Shown here piece after piece: positions 5,604 through 8,687 of a DNA stretch of 8,687 nucleotides. The stretch's first letter is position 1. Each line of letters begins with the position of its first letter. Origin of the DNA: JBHEMK01 sp046262635 (lineage in GTDB: Bacteria > Actinomycetota > Thermoleophilia > Gaiellales > Gaiellaceae); the NCBI GenBank assembly GCA_046262635.1, contig JBHEMK010000140.1, positions 1-8,687 of the forward strand, in the 5' to 3' direction. The position numbers and the translations under genes were made by a program. The notes below the pieces were generated by a model. The model was not told the origin of the DNA. It made no database searches and saw only the letters and a program-made list of their open reading frames with translations.

Positions 5604-5737
5604 GGCGAAACGTCCTCGGGGGCGGCTTCTTCACAAAACGGGGCGATTCGATCGACTCCGCCGAGAAGAGTCCAAGGAGTCGCGATCGGGATCGCGGACG
5701 CAAGCGGTGCCTCAAACGGCCCGGTTCCGGTAACTCC
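5604..5737. other. Convergent intergenic spacer, largest non-coding gap in the window
   Basis: This 134-bp gap separates the zinc-ribbon gene from the convergent acyl-CoA dehydrogenase gene. It holds one notable inverted repeat (5681-5696) and no convincing coding frame. Transcripts from both sides should end here. Confidence 0.6.
5681..5696. terminator. Weak hairpin, possible bidirectional terminator
   Basis: CGCGATCGGGATCGCG is an inverted repeat with 7-bp arms around GG; physically it would form a five-pair GC-rich stem with a six-base loop. It sits between two convergent genes, where a terminator is expected, but there is no T-run on either side and the stem is short. Confidence 0.25.
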
Positions 5738-6943
5738 CTAGCGAAAGGCGGTCTCCCCGGTCAGCGCGCTGCCGACGACGAGCGTGTGCACCTCGTGCGT
5801 CCCCTCGTAGGTGAGCACGGACTCGAGGTTGTTCATGTGGCGGATGACCGGGTACTCCAGCGTGATCCCGTTGCCGCCGAGGATCGTCCGTGCGGTGCGG
5901 CAGACGTCGAGCGCGCCACGGACGTTGCCCATCTTGCCCATGCTGACATGCTCGGGGCGGAGGGTCCCCTCGTCCTTCATCCGCCCGAGGTGCAGCGCCA
6001 CGAGCGTGCCGCGGTTGACCTCGAGTGCCATCTCCGCGAGCTTCTGCTGCGTGAGCTGGTACGCGGCGATCGGCCTGCCGAAGACCATGCGCTCCTTCGC
6101 GTACTCGAGAGCCGATTCGAAGCAGGCTCGAGCCGCACCGACCGAGCCCCAGACGATGCCGTAGCGAGCCTCGTCCAGGCATGAAAGCGGGCCCCGCAGG
6201 GACGAGGTCTCCGGAAAGCGGTTCTCCTCCGGCACGCGGACGTCGCGCAGGACGAGCTCGGAGGTGACCGAGGCACGCAGCGAAAGCTTCTTCTTCATCT
6301 CGGGCGCCGTGAAGCCCGGCATGTCCTTCTGGACGAGAAACCCGTTGATCTGGCCGTGCTCGGTCCGGGCCCAGACGACAGCCACGTCCGCGATCGTTCC
6401 GTTCGTGATCCACATCTTCGTCCCGTTGAGGATCCAGTCGGGGCCGTCACGGCGCGCATGCGTGCGCATTGCGCCGGGATCGGAGCCAGCGTCTGGCTCG
6501 GTCAGGCCGAAACAGCCGATCGCTTCACCCTCGTGCATCGGCGGGAGCCAGCGCTGCTTCTGTTCCTCGGAACCCCAGCGCCAGATGGCGAACATGGCGA
6601 GCGAGCCCTGGACGGAGACGAGGCTGCGGACCCCGGAGTCGCCCGCCTCGAGCTCCATGCAGGTCAGCCCGTAGGCGACGGAGCTCGCGCCCGGGAGTCC
6701 GTAGCCCTCGAGGTGCATTCCGAAGAGTCCGAGCCCCGCGAGCTCCTTCGCCAGGCCGGCCGGCAGAGCTGCCTGCTCGAACCAGTCGCCGATCCCGGGC
6801 AGGACGCGCTCGCGCACGAACTGCCGGACCGTGTCGCGGATCTCCCTCTCCTCGTCTCCGAGGAGGGTATCGAGTGCGAGGAAGTCGCGCGGGTCGAGCG
6901 TTGTCGGCTTGGCTGTGGTCGCCACGGGCAGATCGTAGAGCAC
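5738..6943 (-). CDS. gcdH: Acyl-CoA dehydrogenase, glutaryl-CoA dehydrogenase type
   Basis: A 401-aa FAD enzyme of normal length. Landmarks in order: the N-terminal helical domain; GLTEPDAGSDPGAM (about 146-159, FAD/substrate contacts); WITNG at 178-182; FGRPIAAYQLTQQKLAEM (about 288-305); RTILGGNGITLEYPVIRHMNN; and catalytic E380 in LTYEGTHEVHTLVVG. Human glutaryl-CoA dehydrogenase residues that bind the second carboxylate appear conserved (E99, R106 and S110 in EAGDSGVRSLVSVQ, and Y379 before the catalytic base). The expected reaction is oxidative decarboxylation of glutaryl-CoA to crotonyl-CoA in lysine/tryptophan breakdown, passing electrons to ETF. A broader short-chain acyl-CoA specificity cannot be ruled out. 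The start is GTG 6943, 5 nt after the esterase stop, or GTG 6925, giving MATTAKPTTLDPRDF, which looks more like family N-termini. Neither has a clear ribosome site. It probably shares a transcript with the upstream esterase. Confidence 0.9.
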   Translation of the reverse strand: MLYDLPVATTAKPTTLDPRDFLALDTLLGDEEREIRDTVRQFVRERVLPGIGDWFEQAALPAGLAKELAGLGLFGMHLEGYGLPGASSVAYGLTCMELEAGDSGVRSLVSVQGSLAMFAIWRWGSEEQKQRWLPPMHEGEAIGCFGLTEPDAGSDPGAMRTHARRDGPDWILNGTKMWITNGTIADVAVVWARTEHGQINGFLVQKDMPGFTAPEMKKKLSLRASVTSELVLRDVRVPEENRFPETSSLRGPLSCLDEARYGIVWGSVGAARACFESALEYAKERMVFGRPIAAYQLTQQKLAEMALEVNRGTLVALHLGRMKDEGTLRPEHVSMGKMGNVRGALDVCRTARTILGGNGITLEYPVIRHMNNLESVLTYEGTHEVHTLVVGSALTGETAFR

Positions 6944-6948
6944 GGCCG

Positions 6949-7782
6949 TCAGCCCCGCGGCTTCGCCAGGTGATCGAGTGCCAGAGTCAGCCAGGCCGAG
7001 GCGTGGGCAAGCCAGACGCTCGAATCGTGGCCGCCGCGATAGAGCCGGAAGACGTGGGGAATGCTGGCCGCGGTCAGCTCCCGGTCGAGTTGCTCGTTCT
7101 CGTCACGGAAGCGGTCGTCCGCAACCCCGACGTAGAAGCCGATGAAGGTCGGCTGCTGCTTCAGCCTCGTGCTGAGGCTCGAGACGTAGCTGTGCGCGCT
7201 CGCGTGTGCGTTGGCGGTCGGCGAGCCGAGGTCGAGCGCCGCCGTTCCGGCGGGGTTCGTCGGATGGAAGTAGCCGCTCCAGGACTCGACGACGGCGAAC
7301 ACGGCGAGGTCGTGCAGCGCAAGCAGCATCGCGCCATAGCCGCCGGCGGAAAGTCCGATCAGGGCTCGCCCCCGCCGTTCCGGGATCGTCCGGTACCGCG
7401 CGTCGACGACGCGCGGCAGTTCGTGCGCGATCGCGCGTTCCCAGTCGCCGAGGTACTCCGGATCCGAGTTCGGCGAGCGTGAACCCTGCGGAGCGACGAT
7501 GATCGCGGGCCGGCTGATGCGGTTGAGCGCGTTCTCGAGGAAGACGGTGTTCTTGTAGCCGTCTGGCCCCGACGGGAGGCCGTGGAGGAAGTAGACGACC
7601 GGGTAGTGCGAGCTGCTCGTGTCGTAGCCGCGCGGCAGCAGCACCTCGAAGCGGAGCGTGCCCCCGAGCGCCTGCGAGCGGAATTGCTCGTCGACGCCCC
7701 GGAAGCCGGTTGTCGCCGCGAGCGCGGCTGCCGCGGCGGCAACCGCCCCCAGCGTCAGCAGCAGGATCAACGTGCGCTTCAT
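6949..7782 (-). CDS. Secreted alpha/beta-hydrolase, esterase D/antigen 85-like family
   Basis: A 277-aa exported serine hydrolase. MKRTLILLLTLGAVAAAAAALAA is a strong signal peptide, probably cleaved near residues 22-25. The fold is that of putative esterases related to esterase D and mycobacterial antigen 85: YPVVYFLHGLPSG (oxyanion HG at 67-68), nucleophile elbow GLSAGGYGAM with S145, SWSGY after strand 6, acidic D222/D223 in GVADDRF, and catalytic H252 in YRGGHDSSVW. The triad is complete, so the protein should be an active esterase or acyltransferase outside the membrane; the substrate is unknown. ATG 7782 is chosen for the signal peptide; the frame remains open further upstream but that part is antisense to the next gene. 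Only 69 bp separates it from the divergent paralogue at 7852, and the acyl-CoA dehydrogenase gene follows 5 nt after its stop. Confidence 0.87.
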   Translation of the reverse strand: MKRTLILLLTLGAVAAAAAALAATTGFRGVDEQFRSQALGGTLRFEVLLPRGYDTSSSHYPVVYFLHGLPSGPDGYKNTVFLENALNRISRPAIIVAPQGSRSPNSDPEYLGDWERAIAHELPRVVDARYRTIPERRGRALIGLSAGGYGAMLLALHDLAVFAVVESWSGYFHPTNPAGTAALDLGSPTANAHASAHSYVSSLSTRLKQQPTFIGFYVGVADDRFRDENEQLDRELTAASIPHVFRLYRGGHDSSVWLAHASAWLTLALDHLAKPRG

Positions 7783-7842
7783 CAATGGATACCCACGCTT
7801 AACACGCGCGCAACCAGCGCTCAACCGTGTCGCGCTACACCC

Positions 7843-7846
7843 AGGG
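7843..7846 (+). promoter_or_regulatory. Ribosome binding site of the second esterase gene
   Basis: AGGG lies 5 nt before ATG 7852 and supports that start. The 69-bp region 7783-7851 must hold promoters for both divergent esterase genes, but no convincing -35/-10 pair can be picked by eye. Confidence 0.5.
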
Positions 7847-7851
7847 TAGCG

Positions 7852-8687
7852 ATGCAGACGGCGGGCAGGCTTCGGTCTCCGGCCATCGGCGCGTTCGTGG
7901 CGCTGGCGGTCTTCCTCGCCGTGGGGCTGATCGGGCTGCGCGGGTACGGGCTCAACTACTGGATCTACCGCGGCTTCTCGCCGCCGAGTGATCCCTCGTA
8001 TGTCACGCGGCAAGGGAGCCAGGTAAAGCTCCGGATCGCGAGCCCGGCGCTCGGCGGGCGCAGGCAGGACGTCTACGTCTACCTGCCGCCCGGCTATGCG
8101 ACGAGCGGGCGGCGGTATCCCGTGCTCTACCTGCTGCACGGCTTTCCCGGCCGGCCCCTCGCCTTTCTCGAGACCGTCCAGATGGGGGTCGTCGAGGATT
8201 CGCTGACCGCGCTCGGCAGGGCGCAGGGACTGATCCTCGTGATGCCATTCGGCTCGACCGGAACGTTCACGGACAAGGAGTGGGTGAACGGCGTCGGCCG
8301 TGGCCAGGACTGGGGCACGTTTGTCTCGCGCGATCTGGTGCGGGCGATCGATGCGCGCTACCGGACGATCGCCTCGGGGGCCGGGCGCGCGATCGCAGGA
8401 CTCTCCGAGGGTGGCTTCGGCGCGATCGACATCGCGCTCCACCATCCACGCGAGTTCTCGGTCGTCGAGAGCTGGTCCGGCTACCAGCGTCCGGACAAGC
8501 TGCGCGCGATCTACGGCTCGCGCCTGCAGCAGCTCGGGGCAAACGACCCCTTCACGCTACTCCCGCGCGTCGTGCGCCGGCTCCGGACCTACTTCTGGAT
8601 CTACTCCGGCAGCGATGATCCGCTGCGAAAGCAGAACCGCGCCTTCGCGACCGAGCTGGCGCGGCAGGGCGTCCCGCATCACTACTT
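7852..8687 (+). CDS. Membrane-anchored or exported alpha/beta-hydrolase, esterase D/antigen 85-like (partial, 3' end outside window)
   Basis: The frame is open from ATG 7852 to the window end (278 codons seen). A short basic N-terminus (MQTAGRLRSP) is followed by one hydrophobic segment (about 11-29, AIGAFVALAVFLAVGLIGL), a signal anchor or uncleaved signal. The catalytic domain matches the divergent neighbour: YPVLYLLHGFPG (H96-G97), DWGTFVSRDLVRAIDARYRTI, nucleophile elbow GLSEGGFGA with S185, VVESWSGYQ, and an acidic pair D255/D256 in YSGSDDPLRKQN. The catalytic His is expected soon after the HHY at the window edge. Shared strings with the 6949-7782 product (DARYRTI, GLSxGG, VVESWSGY) make the two paralogues. 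Homologues include lysyl-phosphatidylglycerol-neighbouring and mycolyl-type esterases, but the substrate is not known. ATG 7852 has AGGG 5 nt upstream. Confidence 0.85.
   Translation, partial: MQTAGRLRSPAIGAFVALAVFLAVGLIGLRGYGLNYWIYRGFSPPSDPSYVTRQGSQVKLRIASPALGGRRQDVYVYLPPGYATSGRRYPVLYLLHGFPGRPLAFLETVQMGVVEDSLTALGRAQGLILVMPFGSTGTFTDKEWVNGVGRGQDWGTFVSRDLVRAIDARYRTIASGAGRAIAGLSEGGFGAIDIALHHPREFSVVESWSGYQRPDKLRAIYGSRLQQLGANDPFTLLPRVVRRLRTYFWIYSGSDDPLRKQNRAFATELARQGVPHHY

Noticed and set aside
5486..6413. Long open frames on other phases overlapping the zinc-ribbon gene, spacer and acyl-CoA dehydrogenase gene.
   Set aside because: They are Arg/Ala/Pro-rich, lack motifs, and are expected by-products of high-GC coding sequence.
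7783..8445. The minus-strand frame of the secreted esterase is open upstream to 8445.
   Set aside because: The upstream part is antisense to the second esterase, which has full catalytic motifs, and the signal peptide marks the start at 7782.
1..8687. CRISPR arrays, tRNA/rRNA genes, insertion-sequence ends, toxin-antitoxin or phage-defence genes.
   Set aside because: No regularly spaced direct repeats, cloverleaf-like sequence, transposase motif or terminal inverted repeats were found on either strand by eye.

Overview
The window looks like a piece of a high-GC actinobacterial chromosome. Coding frames have mostly G or C in third codon positions, GTG/TTG starts are common, genes are packed with almost no spacers, and several protein types (a small secreted LAGVRLG-type protein, an APH(6)-like kinase remnant, paired cupins) recall Thermoleophilia (Gaiellales/Solirubrobacterales). 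That lineage is an inference from recall of homologues, not from a search. No rRNA, tRNA, CRISPR array, insertion sequence or phage gene was seen.

Layout. (1) 3-413, +: the C-terminal end of a streptomycin/hydroxyurea-type aminoglycoside phosphotransferase. Its catalytic loop has collapsed, so it is probably a pseudogene. It overlaps by 4 bp a HAD-family phosphatase (410-1093, +). (2) 1090-2037, -: a CaiB/BaiF-fold protein with the residues of alpha-methylacyl-CoA racemase, divergent from a FadR-like TetR regulator (2068-2667, +). A near-perfect palindrome covers the regulator's first codons and is the likely operator. (3) 2664-3143, -: a small secreted cysteine-containing protein. Its start codon abuts that of the next gene on the other strand. 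(4) 3144-5603, +: a four-gene operon of an enolase-superfamily protein, two paralogous cupins and a small Cys-rich zinc-ribbon-like protein. The genes are chained by three successive 4-bp NTGA overlaps, with start codons CTG, GTG and TTG. (5) 5738-6943, -: a glutaryl-CoA dehydrogenase-type acyl-CoA dehydrogenase, 5 nt downstream of an exported esterase (6949-7782, -). (6) 7852-end, +: a second membrane-anchored or exported esterase of the same family, divergent from the first and cut by the window edge.

How they fit together. The racemase, TetR regulator and acyl-CoA dehydrogenase all point to branched-chain fatty acid, amino acid or dicarboxylate acyl-CoA metabolism. The two esterases face the cell surface or exterior. 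The enolase-like/cupin/cupin/zinc-ribbon operon has no function I can name. Its tight translational coupling suggests the four products work together, and it is the best candidate here for an undescribed system. The rest of the window is fairly ordinary chromosomal content.
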